DNA of 64,000 nucleotides from Neopusillimonas maritima (GCF_040930455.2 NZ_CP170494.1), one strand, 5' to 3'. Counted from the stretch's first letter, positions 1 to 9,705 are shown. The notes: generated by a model from the sequence alone, not told the origin. A program made the numbers and translations.

Positions 1-1
1 T

Positions 2-1033
2 ATGTATGCCGACCAAATTGAGTGGATCAGCAAAAACCTGAAGAACCGCGAAAGTATTGTCGTTAGCGTGCATCCGCACAACGACCGCGGCACAGCCGTT
101 GCCGCTGCTGAATTAGCTGTAATGGCCGGCGCCGATCGAGTGGAAGGCTGCTTGTTCGGCAACGGCGAGCGTACCGGTAATGTGTGCCTCGTTACGTTGG
201 CCTTGAACTTGTACACCCAGGGCATCCACCCCGGCCTCGACTTTTCCGACATCGACGAAGTGCGTCGCTGCGTAGAATATTGCAATCAATTGCCGGTTCA
301 CCCGCGCCACCCCTATGCGGGCGACCTGGTTTTCACCGCCTTCTCGGGCTCGCACCAAGACGCCATCAAGAAAGGGTTTGCCGTTCAGGACGCGGATGCC
401 TTGTGGGAAGTGCCCTACCTGCCCATCGACCCGGCCGATGTGGGCCGCAATTATGACGCCGTCATTCGCGTGAACAGCCAATCGGGCAAAGGCGGGGTGT
501 CGTACTTGCTTGAACAAGAACACGGCTTGGTATTGCCGCGCCGCTTGCAAATTGAATTCAGCCGCGCCATTCAACGCGTTACCGATGAAACCGGTCGTGA
601 AGTCACGGCGGGCGATGTTCACGATTTGTTCCGTTCGGAATACCTTGACTTGGAACGCCCGTGGAAACTGGTGCGCCACCGCATCACCGGCGACCCCAGC
701 GCCAAAACCGGCGAACACTTCGCTATTGAGGTCGAGCTTGAGCACAAAGGCAAGCTGGTGCAATTGAAAGGGCAGGGCGACGGCGCCATTTCCGCCTTTG
801 TGAACGCATTGGGAGCCGACATTTCGATACTGGGCTACCACGAACACGCCATTGGCACCGGCACCGACACCCGGGCGGCATCTTATGTGGAGGTTCGCGT
901 GGGTGAATCGATGCCCGGCTTCGGCGTGGGTATTCACGCTGATATTGTTACCGCCTCGTTCCTGGCTATTTTAAGTGCCGTTAACCGGCACGCAGCGCAA
1001 GAACAAGCCGCGCGAACCAAAGCGGCGGCGTAA
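2..1033 (+). CDS. leuA: 2-isopropylmalate synthase, C-terminal part (5' end outside window)
   Basis: Last 343 residues of 2-isopropylmalate synthase, which condenses acetyl-CoA with 2-oxoisovalerate in the first committed step of leucine synthesis. The visible part starts inside the TIM barrel: HPHNDRGT (about residue 24 here) supplies the two metal-binding histidines. It then runs through the linker into the C-terminal LeuA dimer/allosteric domain, where leucine feedback acts (GQGDGAISAFVNALG, IGTGTDTRAASYVEV). The reading frame is open to the window edge, so the first visible Met (MYADQIEW) is internal and not the start. The sequence looks like the long LeuA form typical of proteobacteria. 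A strong hairpin terminator follows 45 bases after the stop, so leuA is the last gene of its transcript. Identification is firm. Confidence 0.95.
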   Translation: MYADQIEWISKNLKNRESIVVSVHPHNDRGTAVAAAELAVMAGADRVEGCLFGNGERTGNVCLVTLALNLYTQGIHPGLDFSDIDEVRRCVEYCNQLPVHPRHPYAGDLVFTAFSGSHQDAIKKGFAVQDADALWEVPYLPIDPADVGRNYDAVIRVNSQSGKGGVSYLLEQEHGLVLPRRLQIEFSRAIQRVTDETGREVTAGDVHDLFRSEYLDLERPWKLVRHRITGDPSAKTGEHFAIEVELEHKGKLVQLKGQGDGAISAFVNALGADISILGYHEHAIGTGTDTRAASYVEVRVGESMPGFGVGIHADIVTASFLAILSAVNRHAAQEQAARTKAAA

Positions 1034-1078
1034 AGCGTTAAGCCAGGCCTGGCCTGGCGTTACAACACAACCCGGTTC

Positions 1079-1102
1079 GGCCGCCTCAGGGCGGCCATTT
1101 TT
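1079..1102 (+). terminator. Rho-independent terminator after leuA
   Basis: GGCCGCC (1079-1085), loop TCAG, GGCGGCC (1090-1096), then ATTTTTA. A perfect 7-bp GC stem followed by T residues is a classic intrinsic terminator. It ends the leuA transcript just before the stop of the convergent DUF1840 gene. Confidence 0.85.
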
Positions 1103-1107
1103 ATGCA

Positions 1108-1449
1108 TTACCAGGTAGGCGCCGGTTCCCATGTGATGTCGGCCTTATGCTCGCGGCATAAACGCATCATGGCCAACAAGGGAAATGCCCGCTGGCGAAA
1201 GCTTACCGGCTGGGAAATGGGATGTTCTTTCGTATCGTTTTCCTCGCCATCGTCATCCTGGTACGACGTTGGCTCAAAAGACATGGTTTTTTCGATATTG
1301 GCAATGGCATCGTCAAGCTGCGCCGACGTAATCACCCCGCGCTCCGGCAGCGTATCGTAATGGCGCCCGGCAGCGCGTAATACATCGAGCGCATGGTTGC
1401 CGAACATAAGCACTTCGGCAGCCGGCTTGGCATGAAAGACAACTAGCAT
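1108..1449 (-). CDS. DUF1840 family protein
   Basis: Small acidic soluble protein of 113 residues, recognised as the DUF1840 family by its opening MLVVFHAKPAAEVLMFGNHA and by the central helical part (GVITSAQLDDAIANIEK). The family is widespread in beta- and gammaproteobacteria and has no known function. The frame can be extended five codons to a TTG at 1464, but the ATG at 1449 has GGGAGA placed eight bases upstream and matches the family's usual first residues, so I start there. No signal peptide or membrane segment is visible. The gene is convergent with leuA and divergent from the RHS gene. Confidence 0.8.
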   Translation of the reverse strand: MLVVFHAKPAAEVLMFGNHALDVLRAAGRHYDTLPERGVITSAQLDDAIANIEKTMSFEPTSYQDDDGEENDTKEHPISQPVSFRQRAFPLLAMMRLCREHKADITWEPAPTW

Positions 1450-1549
1450 TTCGGTTTCTCCCAATAGATAGATTCATACACTACCCCAACTTTCATAACC
1501 TGCCAAGCGGCAAGATAACGGCTTGCACAGAACCACTCAGACAAGGGCT

Positions 1550-4500
1550 ATGAAAGGCAGGCAGACACCATCACATGGCATCACCCAGTTGAAAGGCGCA
1601 CGTTTTGCAGCAGCTATCACGACCCTTCTTTTGACGCTCACTGTTTTTACACCCAGGGTTACGGCGCAAAGCCAATGCATGCGACCGGGCACCGACGCCC
1701 CCTGCCTACCGGGCGGCCTTACCTCGGCCGTTCATACCGAACCTTCATTAAACTCAGGCGCAGGCAACCCAGTTCATTTGGCAACGGGCCACAAAATACA
1801 CTTCGAGCGCGATGGGCCGTTCCGGCGCCACTACCATGCGAACAACCAAGGTCCCGGCAGTATCCTTGGGCCGGCATGGTCAATGGATTGGGAAACGCGC
1901 TTGAGCCTATCGTCCCATCACGCCACCATACGGCATGCTGACGCAAGCCGAACGCATTTCACCCGCCGGAACACCCATTCAGCGTACACAAGCCCGTACG
2001 GCAAGCTCGAGCAAACGAACGAAGGTTGGACATGGCAAGGCTTAAGCGGCCAAACTCTTGCGTTCAACCTTAACGGCCAACTGATTCGGTTGCGCAATGC
2101 ACACGTCGAGCTTCACGTGCTGCGCCACCTGGAAAAGGGGCAGGCATTGTACGGGCTGGCGCACACCCTTGTTCTTAACGGCCGAAAAATCACACTGCAA
2201 TATCGCTTTCTGGAAGGCCAACCACGTTTAAGCGCCATGCAAATGCCAACCGGCACCCTGCGTTACTTGTACACGCTTGCCGGTTACCAACGCATACCGC
2301 GGTTGCGCCAGGCTATTTTGCCCGATAGAACCGCCCACCGGTATCACTATGCTTTACATTCACCACCTCATTCCGGCGGCTTGGTCGGCATCGACAAAAA
2401 ACAGGCGCCCAATACGCTTTTCAAACCGTGGCGACACTGGACACTTGACCATAACGGGCGGGTTAAATTGCTTGCCCTGCATCATTTGAGCCCAGCCAAA
2501 ACCCATACGCAATACCTAACATTTCAATATGAAAGCGTTGCTGTACCGAGACGCACAGGCGTTACCAACGTGCAACAAGCCAACGGCCATCACACTCGCT
2601 TTCTTTTTCGCTGGGTTAATGGTCGGCCGCGGCTTCATGCAGTTAGCGGAGACCCCTGCCCGGGCTGCGCGGCACCCGGCACCCGCGCACAATACACACG
2701 GTACGGCGAACTCAAACAAATCAACGGACTACATATTTTCCGAAAGCCACAAGGGCAAATACGGCAATTAAATTCGCGCCAATCCGGATGGCCGAATCTG
2801 CAACTGCATTTCAATCGAAAAGGACAACTGCAACGGTGGTATTCATTGTTGACCGGCAACACCGTACTGAACCGAACACCAAACGGCTTGCCAAGCCGCC
2901 GCGTTTTCGCCAACGGCGATGTTTGGCACTACCACTACGACGGTGCCGGGCGGCCGGTAAACATCATCTCCTCGAGCCCAGGTAATAAACGCGTCACCAC
3001 CGCGTTGCAATGGCGTGGAAATCTTTTAACTCACGTGCGTCACCCGAACGAAACCTTGCAATTTGAATACGATTTGCAGGGACGCCTTATTTCGCAAGAA
3101 TCAACCCGCCCGGGCCAAGGAGCGGCGCTTATATTACGATCCCGGTTCGCCTACAACGAACAAAACCAACGTATTCGACACGCGCTGCCTGAAGGCGGCA
3201 ACTTGCATTACACCTGGCGCGGAACGCAGTTGCAACGGCTTGTTTGGGAGAGTGCTCAAGGGCGCCGTTACGTTGTAGTGCAAGCACCACCCGTGCCCAA
3301 CCAAACCGCCGGTTATCGCTACGGCAACGGGCTTCAAGCCTCCACCACAATCGGCCCCGGGTTTGCGCGCCAAAGCCTTCAGGCTGCCGCGGCAAACGGG
3401 AGTCGGCCGGTGGTTTGGCAACAAACTTACCGGCTGAATGCCCAAGGACAGGTTGTTGAAGAGGATATCGCCGGCGCCGAAATACGTCACCGGCGCTATC
3501 AGCACGACCAAAAGCAACGCCTGATCGGCGCCCTGCACATGACAGGCAACACGGCAAGCGATTTACATCACAGACAAACCCGCTGGTATGCCTGGCAAGA
3601 CAGCGGTGCGCTTTTGGCCCACAAGCACTCCGGCGGCACACAGCACCCGCGTATCCAACGCGACGCCTCGGGGCTGCCGACGCAAATCAACCAAACCCCA
3701 GTTCGGTATGGCGCTGATCGACGCCTGAAAACCGTATTGACCACCCATCATATTCACTATCAACACGACGCATTCGGCCGGCTTATAAAGCGATACCGCT
3801 CGGGCCGCGACACAACCCCGACCCAGGCTTTCTGGTATCTCGACGGCCAACGCGTTGCCGAACGAAGTTCAAACAATGCGCACTCGTTACAGCCCCTATT
3901 GTCGCGCCGGTACCTTTATGTACACCACACCCCGGTTGGCTTCATTCAATACAGCCTCCGATATCCACAAGGCCGGCTTTACTTTATTCAAAGCGATCTC
4001 CTGGGCGCCCCCCGACTGGTGACGGATGCCAATCAGGAAATCATGTGGCTGGCCTCCTACTCACCTACCGGCCAGGCCAACGTGAAAATTGAGCGCCTGT
4101 CGCTCAACCTGCGCCTGCCCGGCCAACATGCCGACCCCGATACCGGTTGGCACGACAACCTGCATCGCACCTACGACCCGCAGGCCGGCCACTATCTGGA
4201 GCCCGACCCACTGGGGCCGTTTCCGGGCGGCGACGCATTAGGCTATGCCAGGCAACAACCACGCCGGTATATCGACCCATTGGGACTCATGCTATTCGCG
4301 TTCGACGGTACCCGTAATAATGCGCAAACACAAAGCAATGTATGGAAACTGGCCCAGCGTTATGAAGGCGGGCCGGTTTTTTACCAGTCGGGGCCCGGCA
4401 ACCCATACGAAACCGATTGGGACGCGCTGACCGCCTATAGCGCACCTGACATTATCAACCGACAATGGCAGAATCTGTTGTCCGGCCTGGGCAACGCAAC

Positions 4501-5311
4501 GCTAAGCCCCGACGATATGCGCCCCATCGACATTCTGGGCTATTCGCGCGGCAGTGCCATGGCCCGCCACTTCGCCAATCAGATCAGCCAGTACACCCTG
4601 AACAACCAGTTCTCATTTCACGACCCTTTACGCGGCCTGGTCTCCGCCTGTGTCGATTTGCGCTTTCTGGGCTTGTTCGACACGGTTGCCCAATTCGGCA
4701 TCGGCGGTAGCCGCAACGACGAATTCAATATGACGATCGACGACAGTTGGCAATGGGTTGCCCATGCCATTGCCTTGCATGAGCACCGTTGGCTTTTCCC
4801 TCTCATGGTCGTGGGGCAAAACCATGCTTTGAATTCGGTTGAAGCGCCGTTTGTCGGCGCCCACGCCGATATCGGCGGCGGCATTGTGATTGATGAAAAC
4901 GGGCAAAGTATCTCGCGCGGAGACTTATCGGACGTAAGTTTGAACTGGATGCTTTGGCAGGCCCGTGCAGCCAACCTGCAGTTCAGCGACTCGCTCGATG
5001 ACGCAATCATTTCCAACCCCATTTTGCATGATGCGCGCAACCCCACCCTGCGCTCCGTTCAGAACGGTGATCGCCGCATTGAAAACGCCGACGGAACAAA
5101 ACGCAACAACTACCAGGATCACGACCCGCGTCTGGGGCGTGTTACACGTGAACAGGTTGAGTCATTTATTCAGCGCCTGCCCAACTGGCGGCGCCAGGCA
5201 GGCAACGAAGTGGGGCAGGTCGACATGCAAGGCTATGCTTCCTGGCTCTACGATACCCTGGGCTGGCAGGCACCCGACACGACAACAGGGAACGTTTCAC
5301 GCTATCATTGA
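1550..5311 (+). CDS. secreted RHS-repeat protein with C-terminal Tle1-like (DUF2235) lipase domain
   Basis: Large protein of about 1253 residues. The start chosen is the ATG at 1550 (AAGGG just upstream); a TTG at 1523 would add nine residues. Residues 20-40 form a hydrophobic signal peptide with a likely cut after VTA. Next comes a DUF6531-like opening (GNPVHLATGHKIHFERD, GPAWSMDWE) and a long RHS/YD-repeat shell (YHYDGAGRP, FEYDLQGRL, YQHDAFGRL, YLEPDPLGP). The shell ends at the standard RHS boundary YIDPLGL (about residues 907-913). The variable C-terminal domain starts at once with LFAFDGTRNN and carries GYSRGSA (Ser999) and HADIGGG (Asp1107), the nucleophile and acid motifs of DUF2235/Tle1 phospholipases. 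By family knowledge this would be an encapsulated lipase toxin. No PAAR or VgrG part, no T6SS gene and no separate immunity gene are nearby; argS follows directly. The lipid substrate and the export route past the periplasm are unknown. Confidence 0.85.
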   Translation: MKGRQTPSHGITQLKGARFAAAITTLLLTLTVFTPRVTAQSQCMRPGTDAPCLPGGLTSAVHTEPSLNSGAGNPVHLATGHKIHFERDGPFRRHYHANNQGPGSILGPAWSMDWETRLSLSSHHATIRHADASRTHFTRRNTHSAYTSPYGKLEQTNEGWTWQGLSGQTLAFNLNGQLIRLRNAHVELHVLRHLEKGQALYGLAHTLVLNGRKITLQYRFLEGQPRLSAMQMPTGTLRYLYTLAGYQRIPRLRQAILPDRTAHRYHYALHSPPHSGGLVGIDKKQAPNTLFKPWRHWTLDHNGRVKLLALHHLSPAKTHTQYLTFQYESVAVPRRTGVTNVQQANGHHTRFLFRWVNGRPRLHAVSGDPCPGCAAPGTRAQYTRYGELKQINGLHIFRKPQGQIRQLNSRQSGWPNLQLHFNRKGQLQRWYSLLTGNTVLNRTPNGLPSRRVFANGDVWHYHYDGAGRPVNIISSSPGNKRVTTALQWRGNLLTHVRHPNETLQFEYDLQGRLISQESTRPGQGAALILRSRFAYNEQNQRIRHALPEGGNLHYTWRGTQLQRLVWESAQGRRYVVVQAPPVPNQTAGYRYGNGLQASTTIGPGFARQSLQAAAANGSRPVVWQQTYRLNAQGQVVEEDIAGAEIRHRRYQHDQKQRLIGALHMTGNTASDLHHRQTRWYAWQDSGALLAHKHSGGTQHPRIQRDASGLPTQINQTPVRYGADRRLKTVLTTHHIHYQHDAFGRLIKRYRSGRDTTPTQAFWYLDGQRVAERSSNNAHSLQPLLSRRYLYVHHTPVGFIQYSLRYPQGRLYFIQSDLLGAPRLVTDANQEIMWLASYSPTGQANVKIERLSLNLRLPGQHADPDTGWHDNLHRTYDPQAGHYLEPDPLGPFPGGDALGYARQQPRRYIDPLGLMLFAFDGTRNNAQTQSNVWKLAQRYEGGPVFYQSGPGNPYETDWDALTAYSAPDIINRQWQNLLSGLGNATLSPDDMRPIDILGYSRGSAMARHFANQISQYTLNNQFSFHDPLRGLVSACVDLRFLGLFDTVAQFGIGGSRNDEFNMTIDDSWQWVAHAIALHEHRWLFPLMVVGQNHALNSVEAPFVGAHADIGGGIVIDENGQSISRGDLSDVSLNWMLWQARAANLQFSDSLDDAIISNPILHDARNPTLRSVQNGDRRIENADGTKRNNYQDHDPRLGRVTREQVESFIQRLPNWRRQAGNEVGQVDMQGYASWLYDTLGWQAPDTTTGNVSRYH

Positions 5312-5371
5312 CCATTCGCGGTTTTTTGCCGCTTTTTGTTCAAATTTTTCTTAAGTTTCTTCATCTTATCT

Positions 5372-7057
5372 ATGCTGCCCGGGCAACAACAAGCACTTAT
5401 TTCCCACATCGATCAGGTCGTTTCAAACCTGGTACCAAATCATCATGCAGCCATAACGCTTGAGCGCCCAAAGGTGGCGGCACACGGCGATATGGCCAGC
5501 AATATTGCCATGCAACTGGCCAAACCGGCACGACAAAACCCGCGCGAGCTGGCTCAGAGCATTATCGACGCCCTGCTGAAGCAAGCCGAAGTGCTGGAAA
5601 TCATCGAATCGGCGGAAGTGGCCGGACCCGGTTTCATTAACTTTCGTCTTACCGCTGCCGCTCGTCAGGCGGTACTGATTGCCATTCAGGAAGAAGGTAA
5701 CCACTACGGCGTGCAACCCGCGCGCAACGAAAAAGTGCTGGTTGAATTCGTTTCAGCCAACCCCACCGGGCCGCTTCATGTCGGCCATGCACGCCAGGCC
5801 GCGCTGGGCGACTCTTTGTGCCGTCTTTTAACCGCTCAAGGTTACGAGGTTATTCGCGAGTTCTACTACAACGACGCGGGCAACCAAATCGACAACCTGG
5901 CTATTAGCGTGCAAGCGCGCGCCAGGGGTATCGAACCCGACTCCGCCGACTTCCCCGCCGATGGCTACCGGGGCGACTACATTGTGGATATTGCCAACGA
6001 TTTTCTTGCCAAACGCACTGTGCAGGCCGCCGACGGCGACGCCGTCACTGCCACCGGCAATATCGATAGCCTGGAGGATATCCGGCACTTTGCCGTAACT
6101 TACCTGCGCCGCGAACAAGACCTCGACTTGCAGGCGTTCGGCCTGAAGTTCGACAACTTCTACCTGGAAAGCAGTTTGTATACTTCCGGGCGGGTTGAGG
6201 CAGCCGTAAAAACGCTTATAGAAAACGGCCATACTTACGAAAAAGACGGCGCGCTGTGGTTGCGTACCACCGAACTGGGCACCGGCGACGACAAAGATCG
6301 CGTCATGCGCAAATCGGAAGGCGGCTACACCTATTTCGTGCCCGATGTGGCCTACCACGTCGCCAAATGGGAACGCGGCTACCACCGCGCCATCAACATT
6401 CAAGGCAGCGACCACCACGGTACCATTGCACGGGTTCGCGCCGGCCTGCAAGGCCTTGGCATGAACATTCCCAAAGCATTTCCCGAATACATTCTGCACA
6501 AGATGGTGAAGGTCGTTCGCCAGGGCGCGGAAGTGAAAATCTCAAAGCGCGCAGGCAGTTACGTTACGCTACGCGACCTGGTCGACTGGGTCGGCCAGGA
6601 CGCCGTGCGCTTTTTCCTGGCCCAACGTCGCGCCGACTCGGAATTCGTATTCGATATTGACTTGGCCTTATCAAAAAGCGAAGAAAACCCGGTGTATTAC
6701 ATTCAATACGCCCATGCCCGTATTTGCTCGGTACTGGCGCAATCAGGGGTGAATCCCAACACACTGGCCACAGCAGACACCAGCCGCCTGGTTGCGCCCA
6801 CCGAGTTTGCTCTGTTACAAAGGTTGGCGGAATTTCCCGCCACCATCACGTTGGCGGCCCAGGAACTGGCCCCACACCATATTGCTTTCTGGTTACGCGA
6901 TTGTGCGGCCGACTTCCACGCATGGTACAACGCTGAACGTGTGCGGGTGGATGACGAATCCCTTAAAACCGCCCGCTTGCGTCTTGCCCAGGCCACCCGG
7001 CAAGTACTGGCGGAAGGCCTTGCGCTACTAGGGGTTTCGGCTCCGGAAAAAATGTAA
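5372..7057 (+). CDS. argS: arginine--tRNA ligase
   Basis: Class I arginyl-tRNA synthetase, 561 residues, which charges tRNA-Arg in the cytoplasm. Visible parts are the N-terminal Arg-tRNA recognition domain (HGDMASNIAMQLAK), the HIGH-type motif PTGPLHVGHARQAALGD, the catalytic core with EFYYNDAGNQ and QGSDHHGT, VKISKRAGSYVTL in the place of KMSKS, and the helical DALR anticodon-binding domain at the C-terminus. The open frame begins at 5336, but the ATG at 5372 (MLPGQQQALISHIDQ) matches the usual N-terminus, so that start is used. The gene begins 60 bases after the RHS stop and is followed 18 bases later by a SPOR gene, as in other Alcaligenaceae. Confidence 0.95.
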   Translation: MLPGQQQALISHIDQVVSNLVPNHHAAITLERPKVAAHGDMASNIAMQLAKPARQNPRELAQSIIDALLKQAEVLEIIESAEVAGPGFINFRLTAAARQAVLIAIQEEGNHYGVQPARNEKVLVEFVSANPTGPLHVGHARQAALGDSLCRLLTAQGYEVIREFYYNDAGNQIDNLAISVQARARGIEPDSADFPADGYRGDYIVDIANDFLAKRTVQAADGDAVTATGNIDSLEDIRHFAVTYLRREQDLDLQAFGLKFDNFYLESSLYTSGRVEAAVKTLIENGHTYEKDGALWLRTTELGTGDDKDRVMRKSEGGYTYFVPDVAYHVAKWERGYHRAINIQGSDHHGTIARVRAGLQGLGMNIPKAFPEYILHKMVKVVRQGAEVKISKRAGSYVTLRDLVDWVGQDAVRFFLAQRRADSEFVFDIDLALSKSEENPVYYIQYAHARICSVLAQSGVNPNTLATADTSRLVAPTEFALLQRLAEFPATITLAAQELAPHHIAFWLRDCAADFHAWYNAERVRVDDESLKTARLRLAQATRQVLAEGLALLGVSAPEKM

Positions 7058-7075
7058 AGGCGTGCATTAGAAATT

Positions 7076-7801
7076 ATGGCTACCAAGCAACGAAAAACAT
7101 CGTCCTCTTCCCGATCCGGCGGAACGCTTTTCACGCTGTTATTCGGCCTGATTCTGGGGCTGGCTATCGCCGCAGCAGTGGCGTATTTCGTCACCCAGGT
7201 GCCCATGCCGTTTGCCGACAAAGCCAGTCGCAGCGCACCCAACGTGCTGCTGCCCGATGTGCGTGATGCGCCCGACCCGAATCGGGCACTCATGGGCGAT
7301 GGCGGCGCCGGTGGCATTGCCAACCGCGACGCCATCACACCCCCCCAAGCCCTACCCGGTTCGGAAGAGAATCCCAGCCTTACCGACGATATCGGCGCAC
7401 TACTTGCCACCCTGGGCGCACCCACGCAGTCAGGCAATAACGGCAGCGAAACCCAAACCCCGCGCGAGGCAGCAAGCCCGGCACGCGCGCCTTCGTCAGC
7501 CGGTGGCGCCAATCAAGCGTCACCCGCCCAAAGTGCATCATCAGCCTCCCGCCCAGCACCGCCCGGTACCCAAACCACCTATTATCTGCAGGCAGGCGCG
7601 TTCCGCTCCGAAACCGACGCCGAAGCCATGCGTGCACGCATTATTCTTATGGGGCAACCCACCCAAATACAAAGCGCCCAAGTTAATGGCGCAACGCTTT
7701 ATCGGGTCAGGCTCGGGCCGTTCAAAGGAATTGACGAAATGAACCAGGCGCGCGCCGAGTTGTCAAAAGCCCAGATTGAATCTTCTGTTGTTCGCCCCTG
7801 A
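7076..7801 (+). CDS. SPOR-domain protein (FtsN-like)
   Basis: 241-residue bitopic inner-membrane protein. A short basic cytoplasmic tail is followed by one transmembrane helix (about residues 18-40, LFTLLFGLILGLAIAAAVAY), then a long Pro/Ala/Ser-rich periplasmic linker, and a C-terminal SPOR domain (about residues 165-240: YYLQAGAFRSETDAEAMRAR, YRVRLGPF). SPOR domains bind glycan strands stripped of stem peptides at the septum, so a role in cell division or septal peptidoglycan is likely. The layout is that of FtsN, but I cannot show it is the functional FtsN. It sits between argS (18-base gap) and dsbA (34-base gap), probably in one transcript. Confidence 0.85.
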   Translation: MATKQRKTSSSSRSGGTLFTLLFGLILGLAIAAAVAYFVTQVPMPFADKASRSAPNVLLPDVRDAPDPNRALMGDGGAGGIANRDAITPPQALPGSEENPSLTDDIGALLATLGAPTQSGNNGSETQTPREAASPARAPSSAGGANQASPAQSASSASRPAPPGTQTTYYLQAGAFRSETDAEAMRARIILMGQPTQIQSAQVNGATLYRVRLGPFKGIDEMNQARAELSKAQIESSVVRP

Positions 7802-7835
7802 TTTTCTGATAATAAAGTTATAAAGGACTGTACTC

Positions 7836-8468
7836 ATGATGTCTGTTCACGCTTTTCTTTCCAAAACCTTATCCATGGCCGCACTGGGGCTTGCCGCCCT
7901 CTTGCCGTTATCGACGCAGGCCCAAAGCACATACGAAACACTGGCCCAGCCTCAACCCACCGACACACCGGGAAAAGTTGAAGTACTGGAGTTCTTCGCG
8001 TATTCATGCCCGCATTGCGCCACCATCGAACCCATGGTAGCCGAATGGAAAAAAGATTTGCCCGACACCGTTGTCGTGCGCCAGGTTCCGGTTGCATTCA
8101 ACGCCAGCATGGAAGACTTGCAGCGCTTGTATTACGCGCTTGAAGCTCTGGGCCGCCTTGATTTGCACCCCAAGGTTTTTGATGCCATTCACGATGAACG
8201 CAAGCGGATTTTTACTGAGACCGCGATTGCCGACTGGATTGAAACGCAAGGCGTGAAACCCGACGACTACCGTGCCGCCGCCCGCTCTTTTGGCGTAACG
8301 TCAAAAGTGGCACGCGCCAAAGAACTGGAACAAGCATACGATGTTCAAGGCACTCCCACACTGGCTATCGGCGGCAAATACGTCACCTCACCCAGCATGA
8401 CAGGCAGTTACCAGGGCACCATTACCCAAGCCCAGAAACTGGTTGATCAGGTTTTAAGCGCACAATAA
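7836..8468 (+). CDS. dsbA: thiol:disulfide interchange protein DsbA
   Basis: Periplasmic oxidant of 210 residues that forms disulfide bonds in exported proteins. It has a signal peptide (cut near STQAQ, residue 30) and a thioredoxin fold with the redox motif CPHC at Cys58 and Cys61, as in E. coli DsbA. The cis-Pro loop is in VQGTPTLAIGG. The length fits the family. The start is ATGATG at 7836 with AAGGA upstream. It is the last gene of the argS-SPOR-dsbA run, and its 3' end overlaps the convergent metC-like gene by 22 bases. DsbD, which works on the reducing side, is encoded at 57.9 kb. Confidence 0.95.
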   Translation: MMSVHAFLSKTLSMAALGLAALLPLSTQAQSTYETLAQPQPTDTPGKVEVLEFFAYSCPHCATIEPMVAEWKKDLPDTVVVRQVPVAFNASMEDLQRLYYALEALGRLDLHPKVFDAIHDERKRIFTETAIADWIETQGVKPDDYRAAARSFGVTSKVARAKELEQAYDVQGTPTLAIGGKYVTSPSMTGSYQGTITQAQKLVDQVLSAQ

Positions 8469-9646
8469 AGCGCCTGATCCAGGTCGGCGATTAAGTCGGC
8501 GGGGTCTTCCAGCCCGATATGCAAACGCACAATCGGGTTGGAGCGCCCCGGCCAATAGCTATGCACTTTCAGCGCCGGCAACTCCACCCATTGCACCAGG
8601 CTTTCAAAGCCCCCCCACGAAAAGCCGATACCGAACAGCGTTAACGCGTCGACAAAACGCCGGGACTGCGCTTCGGTGATGGCCAACTCCACCGCCAGCA
8701 TCCCATTCGAGCCGGTGCAATCACGCTGCCACAATGCATGACCCGCGTCCTGAGGCCAGGCGGGATGATAGATTTGCACTGTTTGCGACCAATCCGCCAA
8801 ATGCGCGCAAATACGCAAGGCATTTTGCGCATGTTCGCGCAGCCGAATCGGCAAAGTGCGTGCACCGCGCAAAGCCAGCCAGGCGTCGTCGGCGCTCACC
8901 GAATAACCCATGGCATAGTGATTCACATTCAAGGCCTGAATGATTTCGTCGTCATTGGCCACCACCGCGCCCAGCATTAAATCCGAATGGCCGCCAATGT
9001 ACTTGGTCCCGGCAATCACCGATACATCCGCACCCAGATCAAGCGGGCGATAAGCATACCCCGACCCCCAGGTATTATCGGTGACCAACAGCAGGTTATG
9101 ATCACGTGCAAACTGCGCCAGGGCGGGAATATCCAGCATTTCAAACAACAACGAACCCGGTGATTCGATATAAAGCATGCGGGTGTTTTCACGCACCAGC
9201 GGCTTCAAGTCGCCGGGTGTGGCGCGCGCGTAAGTGGTTGAAATACCCATTCGTTGCAGCACGGTTTTATCAAGATACCGAACCGGGCCGTAAGCGCAAT
9301 CGGCAATCAGTACATGGTCTTCTGCATTCAGCAGCGCCAGCATGGCCAAAGTAATGGCCGACAACCCCGAAGGGGCCAGAAAGCCCCGCTGCGCGTTTTC
9401 AAGGCAGCACACGACGTCTTCCAGGGCCGCATGGGTGTCCATACCCGCTCGACCATACGTTACGCCACGTTCGCCTTGCAATTGACGCCGGCGTGCCTGA
9501 TCAAGTGCAGCCAGATCGGCAAAACGCACCGTACTGGTTCGCATTGAGGGCAAAGCAACCGGCGCGGAACGGGTTTCAGGGTTGAATGGTGCCATACCCG
9601 CATGCATAAGCCGGGTTTCCAAACGCGACGATTTCAGGTCAGCCAT
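8447..9646 (-). CDS. metC: cystathionine beta-lyase (PLP-dependent), paralog 1
   Basis: 399-residue fold-type I PLP enzyme of the Cys/Met metabolism family. The PLP-binding lysine lies in SVIAGTKYIGGHSD. The cofactor and phosphate regions are seen in FLAPSGLSAITLAML and VTDNTWGSGYAYRPLDLGAD. The C-terminal signature FGIGFSWGGFESLVQ is typical of MetC-type cystathionine beta-lyases, which cleave cystathionine to homocysteine, pyruvate and ammonia in methionine synthesis. Similar enzymes can also act as cysteine desulfhydrases, so the precise substrate is an inference. The 3' end overlaps dsbA, and the LysE-type exporter is divergent, 59 bases away. A second copy of the family lies at 36.1-37.3 kb. 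Confidence 0.85.
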   Translation of the reverse strand: MADLKSSRLETRLMHAGMAPFNPETRSAPVALPSMRTSTVRFADLAALDQARRRQLQGERGVTYGRAGMDTHAALEDVVCCLENAQRGFLAPSGLSAITLAMLALLNAEDHVLIADCAYGPVRYLDKTVLQRMGISTTYARATPGDLKPLVRENTRMLYIESPGSLLFEMLDIPALAQFARDHNLLLVTDNTWGSGYAYRPLDLGADVSVIAGTKYIGGHSDLMLGAVVANDDEIIQALNVNHYAMGYSVSADDAWLALRGARTLPIRLREHAQNALRICAHLADWSQTVQIYHPAWPQDAGHALWQRDCTGSNGMLAVELAITEAQSRRFVDALTLFGIGFSWGGFESLVQWVELPALKVHSYWPGRSNPIVRLHIGLEDPADLIADLDQALYCALKT

Positions 9647-9705
9647 AGTCTCTAAAATGAATTAAGATCAACGGGTTTAAACGCTACCACAGATTTCACC
9701 CCGTC

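Noticed and set aside
113..937. Long open frame on the minus strand inside leuA (274 codons)
   Set aside because: It lies entirely opposite the well-supported leuA coding frame, has no recognisable domain and is explained by high GC codon use.
6703..7512. Open frame of 269 codons on the minus strand across argS and the SPOR gene
   Set aside because: It spans the junction of two confirmed genes in antisense and reads as low-complexity Ala/Ser/Arg without any motif.
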